Below are positions 36,349 through 48,455 of a stretch of DNA of 64,000 nt, one piece after another. This stretch comes from Penicillus capitatus (Eukaryota > Chlorophyta). The stretch lies in assembly GCA_965649825.1 (NCBI GenBank), contig OZ287694.1, positions 868,001-932,000 of the forward strand, written 5' to 3'. Position 1 is the stretch's first letter. The number at the start of each line of letters is the position of its first letter. The translations under genes and the position numbers were made by a program. The notes under the pieces are model-generated. The model saw only the letters and a list, made by a program, of their open reading frames with translations, searched no databases and was not told where the DNA came from.

Positions 36349-37935
36349 ATGGGATCGCACATGAAGATGTGGCGGCGGCTGCGTCTCGACGGGATTTCTC
36401 AGCGGGAGTTCGCAGTCGCGAGAAAGAAAGAACAAGCGTTCGGAGAAAGTATCGAATGGTTCGAGTTCGCTGTCAAATACCCGGATAGTGAGGTGACCCC
36501 TGGGCAGGATGAGTCAGCGACGAACGAGGGCCAAGGAAAAGCGCCCTTCGAAATCTCAGAAGGATCTCTGAAAAGACAGCATCTGTTCGGATCGTCGGCG
36601 AAGTGGCTTCGCCCGAAGCTTTTGAACCCGCAGTTAGAGAGAAGAATGCCTCGAGTCGCAGCATTCTTGTCGTCGGAGGAACGGGAACGCATGAGCGTCG
36701 GGTCTCCGCATCTCTCGACCCCACAACACCAAACAGCGTTACTCGATCGTAGGTCGTGCGCAAGCCGTTGGATGGTGGGTACGACGTTCGCTGCATCGTC
36801 CGAGCGCGGCAGAATCCACCAGACTTCTTGCGGGACTTGGGTGCCACGACGGTTTTGGTGAGTCACTCGTATGGGGAGGCCCTCTCCTGTGCTAGATGCA
36901 GATCGGTGTTCCTCGCAGGCCGATCTGACGAACCCCGCATCGCTGCCTGCTGCAATTTTCGGAATTCATACCGTCATCGACTGCGCCACGGCACGGCCAG
37001 AAGAATCGGCGCAGAAGCTCGATTGGGAGGGCAAAGTTGCTCTCATTCAATGCGCCCAAGTGTGACCAATGCAGAGGTCACACACCTTTCTTCACACACC
37101 TCTCCTGACGCAGGCGGTGGGGATTCAGCGATACATCTTCTTCTCCATCTTTAACTGCGACAAGCATCCAGAGGTCCCACTGATGAACATCAAGACCTGC
37201 ACCGAGGAGTTCCTGGCAGAGAGTGGAATAAACTACACCATCTTCCGGTCGTGTGGATTCATGCAGGTTGGCCGGTCGTGTGCACACAAGGCAGCGATTG
37301 GGTGTTGACTCCGTGCAGGCTATCATCGGAAACTACGCGGCTCCCATTCTGGAAGAGACTCAGGTGTGGAGTACAGACGACGACACGCGCACGTCGTACC
37401 TCGACAGTCAAGACATCGTTCGGATGACGATGGCCGCTCTCTGCAACAGAGAGACATTTGGTAAGGGAAACGGTGCCGGTCGATCCTTCTGATCCGTCAT
37501 CGGCTGCTGCTCCAGGCAAGACGTTGACGTTGGCAGGGCCGAAGGTTTACACGACAGACGAGATCATCGAGATGTGCGAGAAGAGAGCGAATGCCACAGC
37601 GAAGGTCACAAAGGTCGGGTGTCCATCACGGTGAAGACAAGAGACCGTCATGACAGGAGCACTCGTAGGTGCATGTGGGCGTCCCGAAGGCAACACGGGC
37701 GTTTCTCCGCGGTCTTCAGTGGGCCAAAGACGCTGCCGATCGATTAGCCTTTGCCGAAGTGCTCTCTTCGAACGAAGTCTTCAGCGCTGAGATGGAAGAG
37801 ACCATGAAGCTGCCGCGAATCGACCCGGCCTCCTTTACCACGGTTGAATCCTACTTGGACGAGTATTTCAAACGCATCCTATCGAAATCGAAAGAGGTGG
37901 CCGCCACAAGCAAGCAGACGGATTTCTACATATAA
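36349..37935 (+). CDS. Ycf39/HCF244-like NmrA-family protein, photosystem II assembly
   Basis: The C-terminal seven exons are secure: up to 36701, then 36753-36857, 36919-37059, 37114-37266, 37319-37460, 37516-37613 and 37669-37935. Spliced, they give a Rossmann NAD(P)-binding start (SILVVGGTGTHERR), GGYDVRCIVRARQNPPDFL, ADLTNPASLPAAIFGIHTVI, WEGKVALIQCAQ, RYIFFSIFNCDKHPEVPLMN, ESGINYTIFRSCGF, AAPILEETQVW, YLDSQDIVRM and ADRLAFAEVLSSNEVFSA. These follow cyanobacterial and plastid Ycf39 along the whole length. Ycf39/HCF244 helps D1 synthesis and photosystem II assembly at the thylakoid. The start and the first one or two exons are uncertain: an ATG at 36349 and another at 36104 are candidates, and I could not identify a targeting signal. 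Its presence argues for a plastid. Confidence 0.8.
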
Positions 37936-38307
37936 CCCAGACATGTTGAAAAGACCGATTGCTCGTGCATTTTGTGGAAAGGCCTCTCGCTTCAGTGGGT
38001 CCTAGATTTTCGATCTGCCTCAGCTTATTATTGCCTGCAAGACCCATACGGAACTTCATGTTTTGGTAGGACAAGAGCCGAAACCCTGAGGCCGATTTCG
38101 TACTGCTGGATGCAGTTCGCGTACTGGGGACTTTGCAGGCTGAGTTCCGGCGTCAAGCCCCCGGCAGTGCGTGGACCGACAGCCGGCGTTGCATTCACCG
38201 TCTCCAATGTCCACGACAATGATGCGACGGACGTCTCCACAATGAGCTCATGTCGTCAGTAACGTCGCCGGTCTCTCTGTCACAGCTTTTGGCGGGAGTC
38301 GTCCGTC

Positions 38308-39110
38308 ATGACGCAGCGAGGTGGTCGCATCCATCTGCTCGAACGGCACAACTTCAAGTCTTACGGTGGCGTCGTGACCATCGGACCCTTCCGCTCGTTC
38401 ACTGCGATCGTCGGCCCTAACGGCTCCGGCAAGTCGAATATCATGGACGCCATCAGTTTTGTCCTGGGCGTAAGGACGGAGCATCTTCGAGGACGTCTCA
38501 AAGATCTCCTTTACGAACGAGGCAATGGCCACGCGACGCACGAAGGTGTCAAGCTGGTCTACGAGCAAAGCGACGGCAAGCGCATCGAGTTTCCGCGCGG
38601 GATCGTTCCTTCGAGGCCATCGACGACGTTCACTACACGAGCGAGAATCGCATGGATGACCAGGTTGTGACGGCAGAGGCATATCTTCAAAGATTCCAGG
38701 GATGTGGCATCCTCGTCAAGGCGCGCAATTTTCACGTGTTTCAGGCGAGTCCAAGAGGAGAGCGGGCGAGTGTTGGAATGCGGTGTGCGGACAGATAGGG
38801 CGATATCGAGTTGCTCGCGGATTCGTCCAATACAGCCGACGAAGATGTTCGAGCATGTTTTCGGATCTTATCGGCTCGCTCAGGAGTACGAGAGATTGAA
38901 GGCATAGAAGAAAGAGAGAAAGCGTACTGATGCAGCTCTATGGACGCAAGAAAAGTCTCTTGTCTAAGGCACGACAGAAGAAAAGATAGATGGCTGAAGC
39001 CGAGAAGCACCGTAGGGCTGAAGCAGAATTTAGAAACGAACTTCTGGGGATCTCTGCATGGCGAGTTCTACACAATGGAGCAGGTAACGTGGACGGGCGC
39101 CGTAGAAAAC
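38308..39110 (+). pseudogene. Broken N-terminal fragment of SMC1 (cohesin ATPase)
   Basis: The first frame (38308 to about 38598) reads GGRIHLLERHNFKSYGG, then Walker A GPNGSGKSN and MDAISFVLGVRTEHLRG, a good SMC1 head start. Near 38600 the frame shifts; the next frame reads VVTAEAYLQRFQGCGILVKA and RNFHVFQ up to 38744, then a GC-AG intron (38745-38798) and GDIELLADSSN. A second shift near 38830 leads to KMFEHVFGSYRLAQEYERLK, then more stops and shifts within a recognisable coiled-coil start (AEAEKHRRAEAEFRNELL). SMC1 is normally about 1,200 residues; only some 270 are present. I read it as a decayed partial copy. Assembly indels are the alternative explanation. Confidence 0.8.
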
Positions 39111-40377
39111 CGCCTCATTTCTGACAATTGACACGAAGGTGGTGCGACGGACCTTCTAACATTTGCCTGGCTGAAAGTATATGTTGGGAATCGAGTGTAA
39201 GAGTGGTTCAGACGATAGTCGAGTCCTTGCGCGTTGAGACGACGGAAACGCAATCAGATTTGAGGCAATACGAATAGGAGTTGTTACAAGGTGAAATGTC
39301 GACCTTATATACCCAGGGTGGTTATGGACTTCCTAACCTTACGTCCTAACAGCTGCGAACTCCTAGTGCATGCAGCATAACCACACCCCTTACGTTATGG
39401 GGAAGTTAGGTCGAGAGCCGACATCCGTCGCGACCGATGGTCGGCGCGCCTGGATGGTTATGTGACGGCTCCACCGCTTCCGGTGGTTACACAGATGACA
39501 GTTAGATGTTCATTTCCTACAGTATATCAAAACACGACACTTCATCGCAGAAATCCACGAACCGTGTACGCTCCGAAGAAGAGAAGAGCGTTGTTCTGTG
39601 ACAAGTGAGAGGCCTGCTGTCTGTCTCTGATTGCTGACCGCAATACTGCCGTCAATTGCTACTGTCTCGCCGAAGATTTGGAGGTTCCGCAATGATTGAT
39701 CGTTAACTTCTCCTGTTCTCACGGAGAGAGAGAGACTCACCTAAAAGACACCATAGAAGATGCATCGTACACTTGTACGATTCGAGAAGGATTGTCGGCG
39801 GCTGTAAGGACCATTTTGATTGAAAGCAACTCTTCGGCCAATAAACATTCTAATAACAGATTCGTTACACGAATCGTTCGACATGAGAAGTCGACGGACA
39901 ACACTAGTGGCGGAGGAATCTCCAATCTGTCCATTTCAACACGGACAGGAAAATAACTTGGGTATGCTCTGAGGACATGTGTCAGCTTAGATCTAGTGTC
40001 GACCAGAGTCCCAGACACATCACCAGATCATCTGGTCTTAATTTTACGGAGAACACAGAGAATTCATTTATAGCTGCATGAATCTTTTCGAGTGGAATAA
40101 AATAACCTCAAGAAGACAGGCAATGTCTTCAGAATGAGGAGGCTTGACGAGTCGATGTCGAACGACATCATACACGTGTAACGTTGAATGTGTACTGCTG
40201 AAGAAAAGAAAGAATACTGCAGTTTAAAACAGTCGTTTTTCAAGTTTGGATATTCAGAGAAATGCAACCGACCCATAGATGCAGTAGACAGTTTTATGTG
40301 TCATAGTAAGAAAGTACCACGCAACTTTGCATATCCAGTAGGGATAGTCTAGCGGTCTTGAAAAGGCCGCTTCACAT
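39111..40377. other. Intergenic with possible unrecognised minus-strand exons
   Basis: About 1.27 kb up to the end of gene D. Two adjacent minus-strand open frames (40018-39737 and 39740-39510) have protein-like composition, with a GTGAGT donor between them at about 39738, but they match nothing I know. Bases 39315-39490 are rich in GGTTAT/ATAACC direct and inverted short repeats. No firm gene call. Confidence 0.25.
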
Positions 40378-43300
40378 TTAGACAGTCGTACCGTGTGGCG
40401 TTTGAGTATCACTTGTGTCAGATGAGGTTCTAGACAGATAGTGCTGAAAGAAACGAGAAATTCGAGTCAAGATAAAAGCTTGGAGTACACGAATCATGCT
40501 CCAATCCTGCACACCTTCAATGCCTTCATCTTCCATCACGGCTCGTAGATAGACATCGGCAGATTCGAGGAGCTTATAGAGCAAGAAAAGAAAGAAACCA
40601 CAAATGATGACCGACAGCAACACGGTGAGCAACGCCCTAGAGGTATCCGAAGTCCGATCATCGTTGAAAAACAGACCGGACGCGAAAATAAGTTGTGTAA
40701 TGAACAGGGAAGCCGTTTCGTAAGTATTCAGGCGATCAAACCTCTCCTTGAAGGGCTGACAGCAGACGTGTGTGTAGCAGGCCAGCATCAGCATACATAC
40801 AGCGAGAATTCCTTGAATGTTTGTTCCTAGAGGGTAAGAAAAGACGACAAGGACCGCCAACACTGCTTTTCTCAACATCACGATGGATTCCCAGAAAACA
40901 AAACGATCCTTGTATGCTCGACACAAAAAACCGGTGGCCTCAAAAAGCCAAGAATTCTTTGCGGGATCCATGGAGCGCTGCTTGATGAGTACATAAGCTA
41001 AAATGATGGGCATGCCGAAGGAGACAGCAGCGACGATGGGCCATCCAATGATGGCAGCAAGGATACCGTGCGCACCTTTGTAGCATTCTAGAGAAGTGTC
41101 CAATGCCCAATGGCTTGTCGTGTGATCGAAGTCGGCGATGATAGAATCGTGTACGTCGACACAGTTGAGTATGTTGACGCCTGTCTTGGTAACGGAGACG
41201 TAGGTCATGTATGCCACTGCCAGAAAACTGAGCAATGCTCTCTTGATAAAGTACCATATGTTTTCATTCACCCTGCGCGTCACAAAGATCCAGAGAGCCA
41301 TGTAGAAGATCAGAAGTCCAGCAGGTACAGTCAGGTGGATCACGGATCGAATCACAGATCGCGGAGGGTCGTTCTCCGTTCCGAACCAACAGTCAACGGC
41401 GACCAGGACACTCTCCGTCGTTGCACCACTCAAGATATCTGCCAGTAAAAAGTGATCGAAGTTTAGTAACCTGTGAGTGGTCTTGCCTGCAAAGGAGAGC
41501 AGTGAACGCATCCATCTAGTCCAATTTGCATTAATGATGACCGCCGAAGCAGTTACTTGGAGGAAGTTGACCATAATCTATAGCAGAGGAAAGTCAAGAT
41601 GTGGCGAGAAGATTTTGATCGGAGACATACCTTGAAGATCTCGACAGAATATTCTTTTGCCAGGATTGGGTCTTTTTGGTTTGATGGGACATGTGGATCT
41701 GAAGGGCACGAACTTGTCTCGGCGATTTCGGCACGTGGTTGTTGTTGGTCAGGCAGTGTTTCTGCCAATTGGCCGCTCTCTGCACCATGCATCGTCCGTT
41801 TTGTCGATGATCGAAGATGGACGGTGTTTTTCTTGCTTGTGCCTTGAATAAAACTCTGATGTGGCAACTCTTTGCGAAGATTGCTCCAGATGACGGAGCC
41901 TGAGAGAAAGAGCAGAACTACCACAGAGAGGACGAATAAAAAAGCCGTTTCTAAATCATCTCGACACTCCTGACATTCGTTGTATTGCGTCCTTCCATAC
42001 CCTGAATCGCAGGATCCACAGAGAACATCTTTATATCCCTGATAATAACCTCTTACTCTCTGCAGAATCAAAGTGAAGAGCACACCTTTTTGCACTGGGC
42101 CTGAGAGTACTCTTCATCCGAAGTCTCAGTTAACGCACAGCTGCTCAGGTCTTGCGTTGCTGTACTCATTTTCTCTTCTCTTTCAGCAAAATCACAGGCC
42201 TCTCGTGATACACACTGCTGGACATGTCGAGAACAGGGCGTTCGATGCCAGTAGCCTGCGTTAGGATGGATGACTTCGGTGGTGCAGTTTCCGTTCTCTG
42301 GACAAAGCCGACACGTCGTTGCATCTGGATCGAAGTTGTACTGCGATCCGCTGCAGAGAACACAGAGTGTCCCGTTCTGTTGGGAAAACTCTCCCAGTTG
42401 GCATCCTCTGACTTGGACCTCGAAGATCAGCGATTCCATTCCAGATTCCCCGAAGTCGATTTGGATCTCGTACCGGCCCGGGTGCTGGAATCCTGTAATG
42501 GGTGGAAAGCCTTCCCGTTTCTCTTTCACTTGCATCTTGATCTCTCCAGAGAACAGATCGTCCGAAGAACGCATGGTTGCCTCGACGAATGCGTCGCCTT
42601 CGCCGAGCGCAGGACTTTGTCCATACCCATCCAGGACCTCGACGAGAAGCGTTGGCAGGGAGTCGCCACTTCGGTGATTCTTGGAAACGAGTTCGTTGTT
42701 CTTGACCGGCTTCTCGTTGTTCATTGCATCGCTGTCGACTGTGAATCCCCTGGCGGATCTGGCAAATGAGGCGATGTTTGGGCCGTACAGGTCAGCCTCG
42801 TTTGCAGACCACTCCGGACAGATATCCTTGGCGGATTCCAGTACTTTTAATTCTCTCAAAAAATCTTTCGCATCGATCTCGAGAGGGACTTCTGTGTCTT
42901 TGGGCGAACAAGAGTAACGTAGAACCGTCGGATCCTTCAGAAAAACGGCACCTCCTGATCTCCATGCCTTATTCTTTGAGAAACTGCTTCCTGTTACTGC
43001 GACGAACGTGCAAGACGCATCCGTTGATGAGCATGTTTCTGGTGGGCGCTTGGTAACAACGTGTAGGCCACCTAAAACAGGACTACTCAGAGCACGAATT
43101 ATTGGCGAATAGAACGACCTCCAAGGTCGGCTTTGTTCTTGTCGAAGGCACAATCGTTCAGACGAAGTGCCAGCGATTGGGGTCTGTCAGAGTCAAAACA
43201 GATGGCCCCTCCATGTTCGACAGCCCTGTTCGCACGGAACATGCAATTCGAACAGAACAGCGTCGAGGAGGCATTTGCGAAGATGCCTCCACCATCCAGT

Positions 43301-46300
43301 CTCGCATTACTGTCGCGTATTCGGACACCTGACGCTGTTAGGTTTGACTCCGACAACCAGACAGCACCACCCGTTTCAGCTGAGCAGCTCGAAAAGGCCG
43401 CTCCGTCGATCGTCACCGCACTCTTCGATGTCGCTGCAATGGACCCACCAGACAGGGAGACAACGTCGTTCTCGAACGTGGAAGCAGCGATGTGTAGACT
43501 CGAATCCTTCTCCAAGAAAATGGATCCTCCCATCGGCGCACGGTTCTCTTCGAAATCTGTCCGGCGCACCGTCATGCTCGCTTCCAGTACATATGCGGCA
43601 CCTCCACGTTCAGTTGCCGAGTTTTTCTCCAGACGGGTGCGATCAAGCGTGACACTGCTCTGTCCGCGGATCAGGATAGCGCCGCCTCTTCTGGAGCGAC
43701 TGTCACGGATGAGGGAATCCGAGATTTCGGACGTGCTGGATCTGCCACCAAAAATGCACCCTCCGTCTTCAACGGCAGAGTTATTGCGAAACGTGACGTT
43801 TCTGACGACAGTTGTGCCCTCGCTGTGAATGGCGCCTCCGACATTTTGTGCATGATTGGACGATAGTGTCGAGTCTTCGAGAATGATCACTCCCTCTCTG
43901 ACGACGCGAATTGCAGCACCATTCCTCGCAGTGCTCGACTCAATGCTGCAGCCGACGATACGGATCATCGCATTCTGATTGTGGACGGCGCCACTGTCCC
44001 CGGCAGAGTTTCCCTGGAGCACGGAGTCGAACAGCGTGAAGTTTGTCTCGTCGACCAGAGCGATTCCGCCGCCAAGCTCGGAGCAACGATTGTCTCGAAG
44101 CGTCAGATTTCTGCCAATGATGACTGGACATAGGGTTGCGTCCAACGCCCCGCCAGAGTTAACGGCTTCGTTTGACAGGAACTGCACGTCTGTGACCGTC
44201 ATGTTACTGTCGTGACAGGTAAGGCCGCCGCCACGACCTTCGTTAGCTCTGTTCTGTGTAAAAGTCGCATTGCGAATGACGATGTTTGCGGACAAGACAT
44301 CCACCCCGGCTCCACGATCACCTGAGTTCTGCATGACGAGAGAGTTCCTGATAGCAATCGACGTTCTCGTAGCAGCGACGCCGCCGCCACCGCCTTTCGC
44401 ACGATTTCTCACAAATGTGTCCTCAACGGACTCGCCGCTTCCGAACTCAACGGACAATCCGGCACCCGAGTGTGCTTCGTTAGACGTATATGAAGACGCT
44501 TGTGAGGTGATGTTTGATCTCTCGGTGGACAATCCACCTCCGTTTCTTCCTGCTCTGTTCATGGTCCAGGTGGCCTGTTGGATAACGGCACTGCGACTTT
44601 CGAGGATATGTGCACCACCTCCGTGTACTCTGGCCGAGTTGGCATCGAAGGTACAACGCTGAATCGTCACGTCTTGCGCGTCATGGGAATCCAGACCACC
44701 ACCAGTTGTATCTGCTCTGTTGGATGTTACGGTACATTGTATCATCTCCAATCTGGAGACGTGCCTGAGGAGAATACCGCCGCCACGGTCGCGTGCCTCA
44801 TTCGCTGTAATTGTTGTGTTGAAGATACGGCTATTGGATATGTCTTCCAAATGAACAGCGCCTCCGTGATTTGCAGCGTTGTCGGAAAGAAGAGATTCCT
44901 GGATAGTAACATCGCCGAAGGATCTGGATGACTCCAAGCATCCACCCTTTTCAGACGTGTTATTGCGACACTGTATGTCGAACACGCTCGTCTGTGCAAC
45001 ATCCACGAGACAAACTGCCCCTCCAAACGTGGAAGCGTCGTTATTCTCAAGAATAGAGAACTGTATGTCTAGGGATTCCCTCTCGACGAGAATGGCTCCT
45101 CCTCGATCCCTAGCCAGGTTGCTTCGAAAGGAGCAGTTGCGGATTCTCAGGTCGGTATTTGTGGAAGCGACGGCTCCGCCGCTCTCCGCAGCGTTGGACT
45201 CGAAGCTGCAGTTAGAGAGAGTGAGCTGCTCAGTGACATTGGACAGAATTGCGGCTCCTGACAGGACGGCATCGTTGCGGTGGAAGGCGCTGTCGGCGAT
45301 GCGGACCCTTGAAGCGCGGTTGAGCACGATCGCCGAAGCTCCTCTATTTCCTTCAAACTCGGCCTCCGTGATCTCCATCTCGCCGTTGTCGACTCGAATC
45401 GACGAGAGTCCATTCCCCCTCGAGGCGAGACCGGAGACAGAGGAGTTGGACTCCGGCGGCATCAACATCAACGACTGAGGCGCATCTCCCGGAGACAGTC
45501 GGACGTTTCTCTCCAGCACCACTCGGCGCAGCGTGTTCCTAGAGGAGAGGCTCCCGAAGCAGCCGTCCCCGCACACGTTGTCCGAGAAGGCAACGTCCAC
45601 CATCTCGATGGCGGAGCACGCCCTTCGGTCCACCGAGATACCGCGCGCTCCATCCAGAGAGTTGTTGCGGAAGGTCACATGGTGCAGCCGAACGGTTCCC
45701 TCCGTCGCGTTGGGACCGCACCCGCCAACCTGAACAATCGATCTGTCTTCTCTTTTCAGAGAGCATCTCTGGAAGACGATGTTCGCGATCGTCACGTCCG
45801 GCGACCTGCAGCAGACCAGCTTGTATTTCAGGAGAGCGAGTCGGCGGCAAGGACTCGCCTGATGAAGAAGATGCCCTGCTTCTTCGGACACCTGAATGTC
45901 GCCTTGGCTGCCTGTGGGGATACGCCGTCTTCCAGTTCTGTATTCTCGTCGGAAGACGCAGTCAGTGTCAGGTTCCACGAAATGACGACTGTCGTCGCCG
46001 GACGAATCACGTCGTTGCTCCTGATTCGAATGACATCCTTCTCTTGCGTGCAGTTAACAACGGCACCAAAGTCGATTCTCATATTCCTCAAGGTCTCGCT
46101 GCTCACTGTCCATATCCTCTCGTCCCTGTCAAAGAACCTGGAGATCTCTGCATCTGTGAGCTGGCAATCTGTTCCTGTCCAGAAACATCTGCCTCAGCAA
46201 TTGAGAATCTCCATGGTTTGTTTCCTTTACTTTCAGTAGCCGGCTCAGTAGTCGGGTCTCTGTCGATCTGTTGCAATTTACGCCTGATGAAAGTTTCATA

Positions 46301-46773
46301 CACCTACAGCAAAAGAATAAGATGGAATAGAAAGTCAAATCTTCATGGACCTGTGAATGCTTTGCAGAGGCATCTCCTATTCCATCAACTGTCGGCTGAA
46401 CCACCGAACGAAGCTTTCCTACTCAAAATTCCTCCTCGGTCTTGATCAACTTATAATACATTTAAACGAAAGCTGACATTCAGTCACATCCAAAAAAAGA
46501 TCATATGCCTCGTTCCAGCAGAGTCTCGCAAAGCACGGCAAAGCAAAGTCGAAAAAGATGTCTCCCCAGCAAAACTGAAATGGCGACGAAGGTAAGGTTG
46601 ACAGTGACTCGTTTACCTGTCTGGCTTTCTGTGTATGTCCGTTCACAACTTCCGCTGTCGTTCTCTGCCTCGACGGTCTTCGTGTAAATCAGCAGCGAAA
46701 GCGCCAAGAAGACCAAGACACGGCATTTCTCCGAGTGGAGCCTTATAAAAGAGTGAAACGCCCTTGCCGCCAT
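40378..46773 (-). CDS. Gene D: Pmp-like beta-helix surface protein with polytopic membrane domain
   Basis: Minus-strand exons: signal exon 46773-46617 (CRVLVFLALSLLIYTKTVEA), 46303-46231, 46168-45859, 45805-43119, 43071-42086, 42038-41631, 41577-41487 and 41438-40378. Phases close from 46303 on; the join between the signal exon and 46303 is unresolved. Domain order as in gene A. The N-module and first 200 codons of the repeat exon are almost base-identical to gene A, with the same GC-AG intron between them. The middle of the repeat exon differs from A. The Cys stalk (NGTLCVLCSGSQYNF, CPENGNCTTEVIHPNAGYWH) is a 986-nt exon. Unlike A, B and E, the juxtamembrane linker has lost the FQMVEML...VPPEMVHPDL motif. 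The membrane domain keeps FSYPLGTNIQGILAVCML and later segments. A second GC donor is at 41486. Confidence 0.85.
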
Positions 46774-47843
46774 GGAACACGTTTTCTTCAACGGTTTAGC
46801 AAGCAGACCACGACGTTGGCACGTCGCTTCCATTCTATCCATCACTGCTATACAGATTGCGTGCAAGGTAGGTCCATCTAGACCCTGATGATCTATTCAC
46901 GAGTGGAGGTCTAAGCTCTTCTCTGCCGACTTCCGAATGCGAGTCTGTCGATATCTTGCACCCACTCTATGCTCTACGGAACAGCTGTTGTGCCGGCTTA
47001 GCCCAATCTTTCTTCGACTGCCGCGTTCGTTCAGCCAAAGGACCATCAGAATGTTGCCGAGAAATCATATGTCTCGAAACAATTAGTAATAGCAAGATCG
47101 GGTCGATACCGCGTCCAATTGCCTCTGTGATGTTCGGCAATTATGAGAACGGGTACGGATTCATGAAGGTGTGATCGGCAAAGCCTCTAAAGCACTCTTG
47201 TCAATGTCTTTCTATTGAGTTCGTTCGGATCTGTGGGTTCTGCTGACGACCCTTCTTCCCTTGTAAGTTGAGAAAACGAGATCCACTGGTTGGACGTCGA
47301 TAGAAAAGGTAACGCATCAAGCATAGATTGAAAATTACCCCGTCGCTTACCTCCGGATTGTTGTTCTAGAGTACGACGGTTTGGACGCGAACAAACACAG
47401 ACTGCTGCTCAATTATTCAGCCCAAGAACGAAGGAGCGTGAACATCCTTCGGAACGCTCCGGGTTGCGCTTTTTAACAGCGCTGCCTCCGAGTCGTCAGT
47501 CTTCAATGCTTTTTAAAGAACTTAGACGTCTCACCGACGATTGCTAAATCCCTGCCACGACCTTTTTCCATAGCTGTTTAGAAACCGCGTTCGAGAACGG
47601 GTGACTGACTTGCTGTCGTGTGAAACGAGTGCAAACAAGGGGATTAACATCTTCGTCGAGAAATCACATACACGACTGTCATCACTCCCAAAACGAAAAG
47701 ACAGACAAGACAACAAAGTAAAGACAGTGACCCCCTCGTTTTCTTGAATACGTGAAGTGAACACGTGGGTATGATCTTGTTACGGACGGCGCTCAAATCT
47801 GGCGTCCTTCCTTCCCCTTATCCTCGGGGATTATAGAACCTAT
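46774..47843. other. Intergenic between gene D and s3
   Basis: About 1.07 kb holding the promoter of gene D and the 3' end of s3. Only short open frames (up to about 77 codons) without recognisable features. Confidence 0.35.
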
Positions 47844-48455
47844 TCATTCTTCGTATGCAAAATCCTCAAGATCCACTCCAGGTGGCAGCGGTCCCACAGG
47901 TATCCCGATCGGTACCCGTTTAAATAACACGCCGTCAGGCGTTTGTGAAAAAGGCACTCCTGCCTGAAGTAGAGCCAAAGCGACGAGTTCGGATTCCTCG
48001 TCCTCTGCGTTCACACGAAAGCTGCGTACAGGAACGAAATGCAGAATCTTGCACGTCGGTATGCCAGTAGTATTCGTGCAGCTTTTTTGCACTCGGGTGT
48101 CTGTTTTTCGATCGACGTAGACACCCCCGAGAAAAAACCCCCAATGACGATCCTGTAATCGTGGCACCTCCATTTGATCATCTTGATCGATTTCGAGCTG
48201 TCTCTCCGCCTCGAAGTCTGGGTCTCGCTTTGTAATTTCGACTTGCTCTGTTGCCGAGGCAATCGCCACTGTAAACAACAACCGTTGTCCACCTGGGCTG
48301 GTCATTGTGATCAAATCGCACCTGCATTGCGGAAACAGCAGAAACAGACAGTGGCCTAAAGCACGACGCAGAACACATTGTGAATGTTGCGTTAACATAG
48401 CGTGAGCAAAGAAATGCCGCCGTACCAGAAGGAGAAAGTGTGAGAACGCGAACAT
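47844..48455 (-). CDS. s3: small secreted protein of the GVPF-motif family
   Basis: Exons 48455-48426 (30 nt), 48355-48322 (34 nt) and 48268-47844, giving 162 residues. As in s1, two short exons encode the signal peptide (MFAFSHFLLL + ATVCFCCFRNA), though their sizes differ from the 39+31 of the other members. The mature part has RLQDRHWGFFLGGVYVD, aligned with the same segment of s1, then four cysteines and, near the C-terminus, ALLQAGVPFSQTPDGVLFKR and VPIGIPVGPLPPGVDLEDF. The long Ser/Pro spacer of s1 is absent. It sits between genes D and E on the same strand, the same slot that s1 has between A and B. Confidence 0.75.
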   Translation of the reverse strand: MFAFSHFLLLVRRHFFAHAMLTQHSQCVLRRALGHCLFLLFPQCRCDLITMTSPGGQRLLFTVAIASATEQVEITKRDPDFEAERQLEIDQDDQMEVPRLQDRHWGFFLGGVYVDRKTDTRVQKSCTNTTGIPTCKILHFVPVRSFRVNAEDEESELVALALLQAGVPFSQTPDGVLFKRVPIGIPVGPLPPGVDLEDFAYEE

